NCBI RefSeq assembly: GCF_011250565.1
Contig: NZ_JAANMS010000015.1
Span: forward strand, 1 to 64,000
Direction of reading: 5' to 3'
From: Nocardioides sp. IC4_145
GTDB taxonomy: Bacteria > Actinomycetota > Actinomycetes > Propionibacteriales > Nocardioidaceae
Length of the DNA stretch: 64,000 nt
Shown here: one piece after another, positions 1-13,365 of the stretch
Layout of the letters: each line of letters begins with the position of its first letter
How positions within the stretch are numbered: position 1 is the first letter of the stretch
Made by a program: the position numbers and the translations under genes
The notes under the pieces: model-generated
Seen by the model: only the letters and a program-made list of their open reading frames with translations
Told to the model about the DNA's origin: nothing
The model's database searches: none

Positions 1-17
1 GTGGGGACGTGCCGGCG

Positions 18-521
18 TCACGCGAGCTCGTCCCAGACCGGGGCGACGGTCACCGCGGTCGGGGACAGCACGCTCGTGACGTGGACCTGCGTGCCCTGGT
101 CGAGCGGCCGGTCGGCGCGGGCGTTGAACCGCAGCACGTGACCGCCGACGAGGATGTCGACGACGCCGAACCCCTGGTCGGGGATGCCCGTGACGACCCG
201 GCCGTCGCGGCCCAGGGCGTCCTCGGCGCTCGGCGTCGCGTCGGTGCCGCCGCCGCGGACGAGCCGGGTGAGCGACGCCGCGAGCCACGCGAAGAGGGCA
301 CCCGCCACGAGGCCGACCGGCAGGGACAGCGCGCCCGGTGCCCCGAGCGCCTGGGCGGCGGCGCCGCCGAAGCCGGTCGCGGCGACGAACGCCCCGACGA
401 CGGCGGTCGAGAACGCGTCGCCGGCGAGCGCGTCGAGGGCTCCGTCGAGGACGTCGCCGAGCACCAGCGACAGCAGGAGCACGAGGACCCCGACGACACC
501 GATGACGAGGTAAGCGGTCAC
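18..521 (-). CDS. NfeD-like membrane protein
   Basis: Predicted 167-residue membrane protein. Three hydrophobic segments (about residues 2-22, 37-60 and 68-92) precede a soluble C-terminal stretch of about 65 residues. Its pattern ([10 protein letters not shown], then [14 protein letters not shown], then TQVHVTSV and TVAPV) resembles the OB-fold domain of NfeD proteins, which usually partner with flotillin/SPFH proteins in membrane microdomains. The frame is open upstream to 599, but the GTG at 521 is preferred because AGGAG lies 7 nt before it and the first membrane helix starts right there. A flotillin gene would be expected just beyond the left edge; that is a guess. Family assignment is by pattern only. 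Confidence 0.6.
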   Translation of the reverse strand: MTAYLVIGVVGVLVLLLSLVLGDVLDGALDALAGDAFSTAVVGAFVAATGFGGAAAQALGAPGALSLPVGLVAGALFAWLAASLTRLVRGGGTDATPSAEDALGRDGRVVTGIPDQGFGVVDILVGGHVLRFNARADRPLDQGTQVHVTSVLSPTAVTVAPVWDELA

Positions 522-638
522 GCGAGGACTCCTGCTGGACGAGACGCCCGAGGGACCGGGCTCGACCGCAGCCTCCCCACTCGCCGGCGTTCCAACCACC
601 CGGCTGGACCGGCGACCCCCGCCGCACGTCGCGAGCGC

Positions 639-689
639 GTACGACGACGAACGGCCCGCCCGAGCGGGTGCTCGGACGGGCCGTCGTAC
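639..689 (-). terminator. Stem-loop downstream of etfA
   Basis: Thirteen-base arms (652-664 and 671-683) pair with one mismatch around a 6-nt loop, and GTACGA/TCGTAC (639-644 and 684-689) can extend the stem with a bulge. It starts 27 nt after the etfA stop, so it fits a terminator for etfBA. No T-run is present, as is common in this kind of genome. Confidence 0.6.
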
Positions 690-715
690 GCCGCGCGGGC
701 GGCGATGGCTGGTGC

Positions 716-1669
716 TCAGCCCTTGCGCTTGTTGATCTCCTCGGTCGCGGCCGGGAGGACCGTGTGCAGGTCGCCCACGACGCCGAAGTCGACGAGCTCG
801 AAGATCGGCGCCTCCTCGTCCTTGTTGACCGCGACGATCGTCTTTGAGGTCTGCATGCCGGCGCGGTGCTGGATCGCACCGGAGATGCCGTTGGCGACGT
901 AGAGCTGCGGGGAGACGACCTTGCCGGTCTGGCCGACCTGGAAGGTGTGCGGCATCCAGCCCGAGTCGACCGCGGCACGCGAGGCGCCGACCGCCGCGCC
1001 GAGCGCGTCGGCGAGGCCCTCGACGGGCTCGAAGTTGCCGCCGGTGCCACGACCGCCGGAGACCACGATCGCGGCCTCGGTGAGCTCGGGGCGACCCGAC
1101 GCCTTGCGCGGCTGCTGGGCCACGATCTGCGCCTTCTTGGCCGAGTCGGAGATCGTCGCGGCGAACTCCTCGACGGTGCCGGCGGCGCCGACCTCCTCCA
1201 CCGGGGCGGAGTTCGGCTTCACCGTGATGAGCGGGACACCCTTGGTGACCTTGCCCTTGACGGTGTAGTTGCCGGCGAACGCGGCCTGCGTGACGACGCC
1301 ACCCTCCTCGACGTCGACGGCGTCGGTGATGATCCCCGAGCCGGTCTTGATCGCGAGACGGGCGGCGACCTCCTTGCCCTCGTAGCCGGAGACGAACAGC
1401 ACCGCGGCCGGGGAGGTCTTCTCCACCAGCTGGGCCAGCGCCTCGGCCTTGGGGGCGACCAGGTAGCCCTTGATCTCGGTGTCGTCGACGACGTACACCT
1501 TCTCGGCGCCGAGCTGGCCGAGCTTGGTCGCGGCCTCGGCGCCCTTGTCGGAGGAGCCGAAGAAGACAGCGGAGGCCTCGCCCAGGCGGCGGGCCAGGGT
1601 GAGCAGCTCGAAGGTCGGCTTGCGGATCGCGCCGTCGACGTGGTCGACGACGACCAGGACTTCAGACAT
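716..1669 (-). CDS. etfA: Electron transfer flavoprotein alpha subunit
   Basis: 317 residues, the usual EtfA length. The alpha subunit binds FAD and, with EtfB, passes electrons from acyl-CoA dehydrogenases to the respiratory chain through ETF:quinone oxidoreductase. The C-terminal half has the FAD-binding signature of the family ([20 protein letters not shown], then [16 protein letters not shown] and [15 protein letters not shown]). The gene follows etfB by 19 nt with an AGGAG-type ribosome site before its ATG, so the two form one operon. Acyl-CoA enzymes are encoded elsewhere in the window. Confidence 0.96.
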   Translation of the reverse strand: MSEVLVVVDHVDGAIRKPTFELLTLARRLGEASAVFFGSSDKGAEAATKLGQLGAEKVYVVDDTEIKGYLVAPKAEALAQLVEKTSPAAVLFVSGYEGKEVAARLAIKTGSGIITDAVDVEEGGVVTQAAFAGNYTVKGKVTKGVPLITVKPNSAPVEEVGAAGTVEEFAATISDSAKKAQIVAQQPRKASGRPELTEAAIVVSGGRGTGGNFEPVEGLADALGAAVGASRAAVDSGWMPHTFQVGQTGKVVSPQLYVANGISGAIQHRAGMQTSKTIVAVNKDEEAPIFELVDFGVVGDLHTVLPAATEEINKRKG

Positions 1670-1688
1670 CTCTACTACTCCTCGGTCC

Positions 1689-2483
1689 TCAGATGAACTT
1701 CTTCGACACGAGGAACTCGGTCAGCGCCGTGGCGCCCGAGCCGTCCTCGTCCTTGACGATCTCGCCGGCGGTGCGCGGCGGGCGGGCCGTGGTCTCGGTG
1801 ACCTCGGTCCACGCCACGGACAGGCCGACCTCGCCCGCGTCGACGCCGATGTCGGAGAGCGACCAGGTCTCCAGCGGCTTCTTCTTCGCCGCCATGATCC
1901 CCTTGAACGACGGGTAGCGAGCCTCACCGGTCTGGTCGGTGACCGACATGACCAGCGGCATCGTCGCGCCGATGACCTCGGTCGCGGTGTCGGAGTCACG
2001 CTTGATCCGCACCTGGTCGCCCTGGGTCTCCACCACCGAGGCGAAGGTCACCTGGGGCAGGTCGAGGCGCTCGGCGAGCATCGCCGGCACGACGGAGCCC
2101 GAGGCGTCGGTCGAGGCCATGCCGCACATGACCAGGTCCACCTTGTTCTCGGCGCCGGCCTTCTCGATCGCCTTGGCCAGCACCAGCGACGTCGCGACGT
2201 AGTCGGAGCCCGCGATCGCCTCGTCGGTGACGAGGATGCCCTGGTCGGCGCCCATCTGCAGCGCCTTCCGGACAGCGTCGACAGCCTTCTCCGGACCCAC
2301 GCACAGCGCGGTCACGGTCGTGCCCTCGTTCTTCTCCTTCAGCTGCAAGGCCTGCTCAACGGCGTACTCGTCGAGCTCCGACAGGAGCCCGTCGACGCCG
2401 ACTCGGTCCACGGTGTTGTCCGACTCGAACTGCCGGTCGGCAGTGGAGTCGGGCACGTACTTCACACAGACAACAATGTTCAT
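1689..2483 (-). CDS. etfB: Electron transfer flavoprotein beta subunit
   Basis: 264 residues. The N-terminus MNIVVCVKYVPDS and the segment ALCVGPEKAVDAVRKALQMG are typical of EtfB, the AMP-binding partner of EtfA. The DLVMCGMASTDASGSVVPAM and AKKKPLE stretches match the interface region of the family. It is the first gene of etfBA. The 127 bp upstream hold an imperfect copy (2533-2544) of the palindrome found before other acyl-CoA genes here. Confidence 0.96.
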   Translation of the reverse strand: MNIVVCVKYVPDSTADRQFESDNTVDRVGVDGLLSELDEYAVEQALQLKEKNEGTTVTALCVGPEKAVDAVRKALQMGADQGILVTDEAIAGSDYVATSLVLAKAIEKAGAENKVDLVMCGMASTDASGSVVPAMLAERLDLPQVTFASVVETQGDQVRIKRDSDTATEVIGATMPLVMSVTDQTGEARYPSFKGIMAAKKKPLETWSLSDIGVDAGEVGLSVAWTEVTETTARPPRTAGEIVKDEDGSGATALTEFLVSKKFI

Positions 2484-2532
2484 GGTGTCGGCCGGGACGG
2501 CCCCTCCTGTGCACTCGGATGTGCTCGTGAGG

Positions 2533-2544
2533 CTACCGCCGGGT
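2533..2544. promoter_or_regulatory. Imperfect TACC-N4-GGTA palindrome upstream of etfBA
   Basis: TACC-GCCG-GGTC lies 50-61 nt before the etfB start. It matches seven of the eight defined bases of the palindrome found at 24233, 31562 and 41042. On the minus strand a TTGACC hexamer overlaps it. Weak on its own; noted because of the family. Confidence 0.3.
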
Positions 2545-2610
2545 CAACAAGCAGGAAACAGAGGCCGGCGGTGGACTACCTCACAGGCTCCAGCCCTGGC
2601 GCGCAGGCCC

Positions 2611-2937
2611 TCAGGGGCGTACGACGCGCTCGACGACCCGGCCCACCACGAGCCACGCCACCGCGCCGAGCCCCCAGTTGAACAGCGCGTTCTTCGTCTC
2701 GGCGTTGCCGCCGTCGAACTGCTTGATGCCGTTGTCGCGCGAGAAGATGCCGAGGTCGACGGCGTCCGCGACGTCCAGCACGAACGTCACCAGCCCGTTG
2801 TCGCGGTTGGCGTCCAGCGCGATGCACAGCGCACCGACCGCGAGGAAGATCGCGGCCAGCGCGAACAGCGTCCACAGCACCGTCGCCACCTGTGCCCGTG
2901 CTCGCGCTCCGCCGGTGAGGCCCTTCATCCGTGCCAT
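2611..2937 (-). CDS. Small membrane protein of unknown function
   Basis: 108 residues with a hydrophobic segment at about 20-41 and a second at about 87-100. Between them is a loop with IFSRDNGIKQFDGGNAETKN. The N-terminus is basic (MARMKGLTGGARAR), suggesting a cytoplasmic N-end. AGGAG lies 9 nt before the ATG at 2937. It is divergent from glgX with 92 bp between. No function is proposed. Confidence 0.75.
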   Translation of the reverse strand: MARMKGLTGGARARAQVATVLWTLFALAAIFLAVGALCIALDANRDNGLVTFVLDVADAVDLGIFSRDNGIKQFDGGNAETKNALFNWGLGAVAWLVVGRVVERVVRP

Positions 2938-3029
2938 GCCGCTCGCTCCTGAGGTGTCGGTCGCCGGCCGATGCCGCTTCCGGGGGGCATTGTGCCCCGG
3001 CGCGGAAGGCGGTCAGGGACAATGAGCCG

Positions 3030-5183
<2,154 letters not shown>

Positions 5184-5297
5184 GCCGCGCCGGCCCCGGC
5201 TGGTTCAGGAAGGCGCGCCGGCGCCTGTCTCGAAACCCGCGCCGCGCCAGCCCCGGCTGGTTGAGGAAGGCGCGCTGGCGCCTGTCTCGAAACCCGC
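5184..5297 (+). repeat. Tandem 57-bp repeat, two copies
   Basis: Copy 1 (5184-5240) and copy 2 (5241-5297) differ at only 3 of 57 positions. Each contains CCCCGGCTGGTT, then AGGAAGGCGCGC, and ends with CTGTCTCGAAACCCGC. The first base follows the glgX stop codon. The end motifs (GCTGGTTGAG and TCGAAACC) are shared with the cluster at 38702-38968. Confidence 0.85.
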
Positions 5298-5329
5298 CAG
5301 GGCGGCCACGGGCAGGAGCAGCCCGGGAG

Positions 5330-5367
5330 GCCTCGAGACGGTTGCTGCGCAACCTCCTCGACCACCC
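5330..5367 (-). repeat. Degenerate inverted copy of the intergenic repeat
   Basis: GCCTCGAGACG, then GTTGCTGCGCAAC, then CTCCTCGACCACC. The layout is the same as the tandem copies at 5184-5297 in reverse (TCGAGAC end first, TCGACCA end last), with a small internal hairpin GTTGC-TGC-GCAAC. It lies between glgX and glgP, which are convergent, so it may also end transcription. Confidence 0.5.
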
Positions 5368-5378
5368 GGGCCGCGGGC

Positions 5379-7955
5379 TCAGCTCGGCAGGGCGACGACG
5401 CCGAGCTCGGCGGGCGAGACCAGCGCGGGGTGTCGCGGGACGACGCGGACGGTGTAGCCGAAGGCGCCGGACTGGTCGAGGGTGACGTCGCCGTCGAAGC
5501 GGTGCCGGCCGCCCTCGTAGGTCTCGACGACCGACAGCTCCGTGATCGAGGTGTCGCGCAGCTCGTCCTCGCTGGTGGTGCGGCCGTGGACCAGCTGCAC
5601 GGCGACGTCGTCGGCCGACAGGTCGCCGAGCGCGACGAACGCGCGCACCGACATCACGGCGCCGACCTCGGGGACGTCGCCGACGCCCGTGCTCTCGACG
5701 TGCTCGACGCGCACGCCCGGCCAGCCGCCGCGGACACGCCGCTTCCAGCCGGCCAGCTCGGCGGCGCCGGCGTAGTCGTCGTTCAGGCGCCGGGCGTTGA
5801 CCGCGGCCGGGACGTAGAGCTGCTTGGTGTAGTCGCGGACCATGCGGGTGGCGAGCACCTTCGGGCCGAGGGACTTCAGCGTGTGCCGCAGCATCTCCAG
5901 CCAGCGGGTCGGCACGCCCTCCTCGTCGACGTCGTAGAAGCGCGGGGCGACCTCGTTCTCGATCAGGTCGTAGAGCGCCGCCGCCTCGAGGTCGTCGCGC
6001 TTGTCGGTGTCCTCGACGCCGTCGGCGGACGGGATCGCCCAGCCGTTCTCGCCGTCGTACCACTCGTCCCACCAGCCGTCGAGGATCGAGAGGTTGAGGC
6101 CGCCGTTGAGCGCGGCCTTCATGCCCGAGGTGCCGCACGCCTCGTAGGGGCGCAGCGGGTTGTTCAGCCACACGTCGCAGCCGGGGTAGAGCGGCTGCGC
6201 CATCGCGATGTCGTAGTTGGGCAGGTAGGCGATGCGGTGGCGCACCTCGGGGTCGTCGGCGAGCTGGACGATCGCCTGGATCAGCTTCTTGCCGCCGTCG
6301 TCGGCCGGGTGCGCCTTGCCCGCCATCACCAGCTGGACGGGCCGCTCGGGGTCGGTCAGCAGCCGCTTGAGCCGGGCGGGGTCGCGCAGGAGCAGCGTCA
6401 GGCGCTTGTACGACGCGGCGCGGCGCGCGAAGCCGATCGTGAGGACGTCGGGGTCGAGCGCGCCCTCGATCCAGCCGAGCTCGGCGCGGGCGTGCCCGCG
6501 CTTGAGGTAGGACCGCTCCATCCGGCGGCGGGCGTCGGCGACGAGCCGCTCGCGCAGCTGGCGCTTGACGTCCCAGATCCGACGACTGGGGATCTTGTCG
6601 GCGGCGGACCAGAAGCTGTCGAGGTCGTTCGGGTCGGCACCGACCTCCCCGGCCAGCTCGAAGACCTCGCGGGCGACCCAGGTCGGCGCGTGCACGCCGT
6701 TGGTGATCGACCCGATCGGCACCTCGGCCTCGTCGAAGGCCGGCCACAGCCCGTTGAACATCTCCCGGCTGACGTGGCCGTGCAGCTGCGAGACGCCGTT
6801 GGCGCGCTGCGCCAGGCGGAAGCCCATGACGGCCATGTTGAAGACCGCCCCGTCGCCACCCTCGTAGTCCTCGGCGCCGAGCGCGAGGACCCGCTCGCCG
6901 GGGACGCCGGGGACGGCGCCTGCGTCGGAGAGGTACTGCTCGACGAGCGTGCGCGGGAAGCGGTCGATCCCGGCCGGGACCGGGGTGTGGGTGGTGAAGA
7001 CCGTGGAGGCCCGCCCGACCTCGAGCGCGGTGTCGAAGTCCAGCCGCGGGCCGGCCTCGTCGACGGTCAGCTCGCGGATCCGCTCCAGGCCGAGGAAGCC
7101 GGCGTGGCCCTCGTTGGTGTGGAAGACATCGGGGCTGGGGTGGCCGGTGATCCGGGAGTAGGCCCGCAGCGCGCGCACGCCGCCGATGCCCAGGAGCAGC
7201 TCCTGGCGCAGCCGGTGCTCGGAGTTGCCGCCGTACAGCCGGTCGGTGACGCCGACGTAGTGCTCGGGGTTCTCCTCGACGTCGGTGTCCAGCATGAGCA
7301 GCGGCACGCGACCGACGCTGGCGACCCAGATCCGGGCGACGAGGTCGGGGCCGTCCGGCATCGAGATCGCGATCGTGGCGCGCGTCCCATCGTCCTCGCG
7401 CAGCAGCGAGATCGGCAGCTCGTCGGGGTCGAGCACGGGGTACTTCTCCTGCTGCCAGCCCTCCCGGGAGAACGACTGCTTGAAGTAGCCGTGCTTGTAG
7501 AGCAGGCCGACGCCGACGATCGGCACGCCGAGGTCGCTGGCGGCCTTGAGGTGGTCGCCGGCGAGGATGCCCAGGCCGCCGGAGTACTGCGGCAGCACCG
7601 CGGTGATGCCGAACTCGGGCGAGAAGTAGGCGATCGAGGACGGGCCGTCGGCGGGGCCGCGCTGCTGGTACCAGCGGTCCTCGGTCAGGTAGGCCTGCAG
7701 GTCCGCGCGGGCGGCGGCCAGCGCGGCGAGGAAGCCCTCGTCGCGGGCCAGCTCGTCGAGGCGGGCCCGGCCGACGGAGCCCAGCAACTTGACCGGGTCC
7801 CGTCCGGTGGTCTGCCACAGCACCGGGTCGACGCGCTCGAAGACGTCCTGCGTCTCCGGGTGCCAGGACCAGCGCAGGTTGCCGGCGAGCTCGCCCAGGG
7901 CGGTCAGCTCGGCAGGAAGGACGGGACGGACGGTGAATCGACGGATGGCGCGCAC
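5379..7955 (-). CDS. glgP: Glycogen/alpha-glucan phosphorylase
   Basis: 858 residues. It releases glucose-1-phosphate from the non-reducing ends of alpha-1,4-glucan with pyridoxal phosphate. The PLP site is clear: ACGTSGMKAALNGGLN with K613, followed by LDGWWDEWYDGENGWAIP. YFSPEFGI and YSGGLGILAGDHLK near the N-terminus mark the long actinobacterial/archaeal-type phosphorylase. The frame stays open to 10088 antisense to glgE, but the protein starts at the GTG at 7955 (RAIRRFTVRPVLPAEL). A TAGCGT box lies 7 nt before that GTG, typical of a leaderless transcript. Divergent from glgE and convergent with glgX. Confidence 0.93.
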   Translation of the reverse strand: MRAIRRFTVRPVLPAELTALGELAGNLRWSWHPETQDVFERVDPVLWQTTGRDPVKLLGSVGRARLDELARDEGFLAALAAARADLQAYLTEDRWYQQRGPADGPSSIAYFSPEFGITAVLPQYSGGLGILAGDHLKAASDLGVPIVGVGLLYKHGYFKQSFSREGWQQEKYPVLDPDELPISLLREDDGTRATIAISMPDGPDLVARIWVASVGRVPLLMLDTDVEENPEHYVGVTDRLYGGNSEHRLRQELLLGIGGVRALRAYSRITGHPSPDVFHTNEGHAGFLGLERIRELTVDEAGPRLDFDTALEVGRASTVFTTHTPVPAGIDRFPRTLVEQYLSDAGAVPGVPGERVLALGAEDYEGGDGAVFNMAVMGFRLAQRANGVSQLHGHVSREMFNGLWPAFDEAEVPIGSITNGVHAPTWVAREVFELAGEVGADPNDLDSFWSAADKIPSRRIWDVKRQLRERLVADARRRMERSYLKRGHARAELGWIEGALDPDVLTIGFARRAASYKRLTLLLRDPARLKRLLTDPERPVQLVMAGKAHPADDGGKKLIQAIVQLADDPEVRHRIAYLPNYDIAMAQPLYPGCDVWLNNPLRPYEACGTSGMKAALNGGLNLSILDGWWDEWYDGENGWAIPSADGVEDTDKRDDLEAAALYDLIENEVAPRFYDVDEEGVPTRWLEMLRHTLKSLGPKVLATRMVRDYTKQLYVPAAVNARRLNDDYAGAAELAGWKRRVRGGWPGVRVEHVESTGVGDVPEVGAVMSVRAFVALGDLSADDVAVQLVHGRTTSEDELRDTSITELSVVETYEGGRHRFDGDVTLDQSGAFGYTVRVVPRHPALVSPAELGVVALPS

Positions 7956-7962
7956 GTGACCG

Positions 7963-7968
7963 ACGCTA
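7963..7968 (-). promoter_or_regulatory. Leaderless -10 box of glgP
   Basis: TAGCGT on the minus strand, 7 nt before the GTG start, with no Shine-Dalgarno sequence between. This spacing places the transcription start on or next to the start codon. Confidence 0.55.
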
Positions 7969-8114
7969 GCGAGATTCTTTGAACGTTCCAACCGTTTCGT
8001 CCCGATCCGTTCGGGCCGCGTCGTCGTGGGTACTTGCCCCCTAGCCAGAACCCCCGCGCGGCACCGCCCGCACCCCGCGTCGGCACGACTTGCGTGCCCG
8101 TCGCGGACCGCCAC

Positions 8115-8120
8115 TAGGTT
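8115..8120 (+). promoter_or_regulatory. Leaderless -10 box of glgE
   Basis: TAGGTT, 6 nt before the ATG. The GGAGAG between box and ATG touches the start codon and is too close to act as a normal ribosome site. Confidence 0.5.
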
Positions 8121-8126
8121 GGAGAG

Positions 8127-10111
8127 ATGGTCGGACGCATCCCCGTCATGAACGTCATGCCCGTGGTCGACCTCGGTCGGCAGCCGGCGAAGGCGACCGT
8201 CGGCGAGCCGCTGCCGGTCCGCGCCACGGTCTTCCGGGAGGGACACGACCGGCTCGGCGCCGAGGTCGTGCTCACGGACCCCACGGGCGCCCGCCGGCCA
8301 CCCGTGCGGATGACCAAGCACGCCGAGGTCCCGGACCGGTACGACGCGTGGGTCACGCCCGACGTCGGCGGCGCGTGGACCTTCGAGATCCAGGCCTGGT
8401 CCGACCCGGTCGCCACCTGGCAGCACGCCGCGGGGCTGAAGATCCCCGCCGGCGTCGACGTCGACCTGATGTTCCTCGAGGGCCGGCTGCTGCTCGAGCG
8501 CGTCCGCGGCGACCTCGACGGCTCCGACACGGCCGCCCGGTCGGTGATGGACGGCGCCATCGAGGCGTGCACCGACACCGAGCGGCCCGCGGCCGCCCGG
8601 CTCGCGGTGCTCCAGTCCCCCGGGCTCGAGGCGGTCCTGCTCGCGCACCCGCTGCGCGAGCTGGTCACGATCGAGGGCCCCTACCCCCTCTACGCCGACC
8701 GCGAGCGGGCGCTCTACGGCAGCTGGTACGAGTTCTTCCCGCGTTCGGAGGGGGCGACCCAGGACCCGACCACCGGCGCGGTCACCAGCGGGACCTTCCG
8801 CACCGCGGCGAAGCGGCTCGACGCCGTGGCCGCGATGGGCTTCGACGTCATCTACCTCCCGCCGATCCACCCGATCGGCGAGGTCAACCGCAAGGGCCCG
8901 AACAACACCCTCACCCCCGGCCCGGACGACCCCGGCTCGCCGTGGGCGATCGGCTCGCGCCACGGCGGCCACGACGCGGTCCACCCCGACCTCGGCACGA
9001 TCGAGGACTTCGACGCGTTCGTGGGCCGCGCCCGCGAGCTCGGCCTCGAGGTCGCGCTCGACCTGGCCCTGCAGGCGGCCCCGGACCACCCGTGGGTCAC
9101 CGAGCACCCGGAGTTCTTCACCACCCGCGCCGACGGCTCGATCGCGTTCGCCGAGAACCCGCCGAAGAAGTACCAGGACATCTACCCCATCAACTTCGAC
9201 AACGACCCGACCGGCATCTGCCGCGAGGTGCTCCGCGTCGTCAAGCACTGGATGGCGCACGGGGTGCGGATCTTCCGCGTCGACAACCCCCACACCAAGC
9301 CGGTGGCGTTCTGGGAGTGGCTGCTGAAGGAGGTGCGCCGCACCGATCCCGACGTGCTGTTCCTCTCCGAGGCATTCACGCGTCCGGCGATGATGCGCGG
9401 CCTCGGCGCGGTCGGCTTCCACCAGAGCTACAGCTACTTCACCTGGCGCACCGCCAAGTGGGAGATCGAGGAGTACCTCCGGGAGCTGGCGACCGAGTCC
9501 GACCACGTCATGCGGCCGAACTTCTTCGTCAACACGCCCGACATCCTCCACGCCTACCTGCAGTACGGCGGCCCGGCGGCGTTCAAGGTCCGTGCCGCCC
9601 TCGCAGCGACCGGGTCGCCGAGCTGGGGCGTGTACGCCGGCTACGAGCTCTACGAGCACGTGGCGGTCAAGCCCGGGAGCGAGGAGTACCTCGACTCGGA
9701 GAAGTACCAGGTCCGGATCCGCGACTGGGACGCCGCCGAGCGCGAGGGCCGGACGCTGGCGCCGTACCTCACCCGGCTCAACGAGGTCCGCCGACAGCAC
9801 AAGGCGCTCCAGCTGCTGCGCAACGTGGTCATTCACTCCAGCGACGACGAGAACGTGCTCGTCTTCAGCAAGCACCACACTGCTGCGGACGGCACGCACG
9901 ACGACGTCATCGTGGTGGTCAACCTCGACCCCCACGCCACCCGCGAGACGATGGTCCACCTCGACCTGCCCGCGATGGGGATGGAGCAGGGTGAGTCCTT
10001 CGGCGTCCACGACGAGATCACCGGTGCCGACTGGAGCTGGTCGCAGCACAACTACGTCCGGCTCGACCCCTACCACGAGCCCGCGCACGTCCTGACCGTG
10101 AGGAGGACCCG

Positions 10112-10115
<4 letters not shown>
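8127..10115 (+). CDS. glgE: Alpha-1,4-glucan:maltose-1-phosphate maltosyltransferase
   Basis: 662 residues, GH13 subfamily 3. It extends alpha-1,4-glucan by two glucose units using maltose-1-phosphate. Catalytic residues are D386 in [12 protein letters not shown]415 in FLSEAF and D472 in NTPDILH; all three sit exactly 8 positions before D394, E423 and D480, the catalytic residues I recall for Streptomyces coelicolor GlgE. The N-terminal domain ([21 protein letters not shown]) and the motif [20 protein letters not shown] are family hallmarks. First gene of glgE-treS-mak-glgB, which takes trehalose via maltose and maltose-1-phosphate to branched glucan. Confidence 0.96.
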
Positions 10116-11919
<1,804 letters not shown>

Positions 11920-11923
<4 letters not shown>

Positions 11924-13365
11924 GCGAGAACCCGCTGGACCGGCTCTCCACCGACCACCTCGATCGGCAGGTCTTCGTCGAGTACCTCGAGAAGACCCGC
12001 TGGTTCGGTGGCAAGGGGCGCCCCTTCGAGGTCACCGGTGTGCGCCGGATCGGCCAGGTCCCCGGCTGCGTCGACGCCGGGCCCGCGGTGGTCGACCACC
12101 TCGTCGAGTTGACCTACGGCGACGCGGAGGGCGGCACCGAGTCCTACCAGGTGCCCCTGGCGTTCTACGCCGAGGCGGAGGGCCGGCTCGACCACGCCTT
12201 CGTCGGCTGGTGGGAGGAGCCGGGCATCGGCTGGGTGCACGCGTACGACGCGTTGCACGACCGCGAGGCGATGGCCTGCTGGCTGCGCTCGTTCGTGGCG
12301 GCCGTGGACGACCCCGTCTCCGGACCCACCGGGCTGACCTTCCACCGGCTGCCCGGGCACGAGCTGGACCCCGACGTCACCGCCTCGCTGTTCGCCGGCG
12401 AGCAGTCGAACTCCTCGGTCAAGTTCGGCGAGGACTCGATCATGAAGCTCTTCCGCAAGGTCACCCCGGGCGCGAACCCGGACGTGACCGTGCACCGGGC
12501 GCTGACGACCGCCGGCTCTACCGACGTCGCCGCGCTCTACGGCTGGATGTCGTGGACCGACGAGACCGGCGAGGAGTACCACCTCGCGATGCTCCAGCAG
12601 TTCCTGCGCACCGCCACCGACGGCTGGGACCTCGCGCTGGCCAGCGTCCGCGACCTGTACGCCGAGGGCGACCTGCACGCCCACGAGGTGGGCGGCGACT
12701 TCGCCGGCGAGTCCGAGCGCCTCGGGCTGACGCTGCGCGAGGTGCACGCGCTGCTGCGCGAGCACTTCCCCACCGAGCGGCGCGGCCCGGAGGCCGCCCG
12801 AGCACTCGCCGACGGCATGCGCGCCCGGCTGGACGCGGCGCTGGAGGTCGTGCCCGAGCTGGCCCAGCACGCCGACGCACTGCGGGCGACGTACGACCGG
12901 CTCGCGGCGCTCGACGGCGTCGACGTCCAGCAGGTCCACGGCGACCTGCACCTCGGCCAGACCCTCCGCACCGCGAAGGGCTGGAAGATCGTCGACTTCG
13001 AGGGCGAGCCCGCCAAGCCGCTGGTCGAGCGGCTCGAGCCGGACAGCCCGTGGCGCGACGTCGCCGGCATGCTTCGCTCCTTCGACTACGCCCCGCGCGT
13101 GGTCGAGAAGCAGAGCGTCGACCTCGCCGACGACGACGCCGAGGCCGCCGCGCAGCTCGCCTACCGGGCCGAGGAGTGGGCCCACCGCAACCGCAACCAC
13201 TTCCTGGCGGCCTACGCCGGGGGCGAGCCGTCGGAGGACGCGAAGGTCCTCCTGGCGGCGTACGTCGCCGACAAGGCCGTCTACGAGACCGTCTACGAGA
13301 CCCGCAACCGGCCCGGCTGGGTGTCCATCCCGCTCGAGGCCGTCGCACGGATCGGAGCCGCATGA
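11920..13365 (+). CDS. mak: Maltokinase
   Basis: 481 residues from the GTG at 11920, which overlaps the treS stop by 4 nt. It phosphorylates maltose with ATP to maltose-1-phosphate, the GlgE donor. The kinase fold is of the aminoglycoside-phosphotransferase type: [12 protein letters not shown] is the catalytic loop and [10 protein letters not shown] the metal-binding DFEG motif. The N-terminal segment [13 protein letters not shown] and the segment [11 protein letters not shown] are typical of Mak/Pep2. In some actinobacteria TreS and Mak are fused; here they are separate genes. The open frame extends upstream to 11440 only as a shadow within treS. Confidence 0.94.

Noticed and set aside
2931..3029. 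Upstream start for GlgX
   Set aside because: Those 33 codons (PCRSLLRCRSPADAA) are Cys/Arg/Ser-rich, unlike GlgX, and overlap the divergent promoter region.
5430..7982. Very long plus-strand open frame
   Set aside because: It is the antisense shadow of glgP, caused by high GC. Its translation has no domain and is Val/Asp/Arg/Gly-rich.
8121..8126. GGAGAG as ribosome site of glgE
   Set aside because: It touches the ATG; spacing is too short. The TAGGTT box favours a leaderless start.
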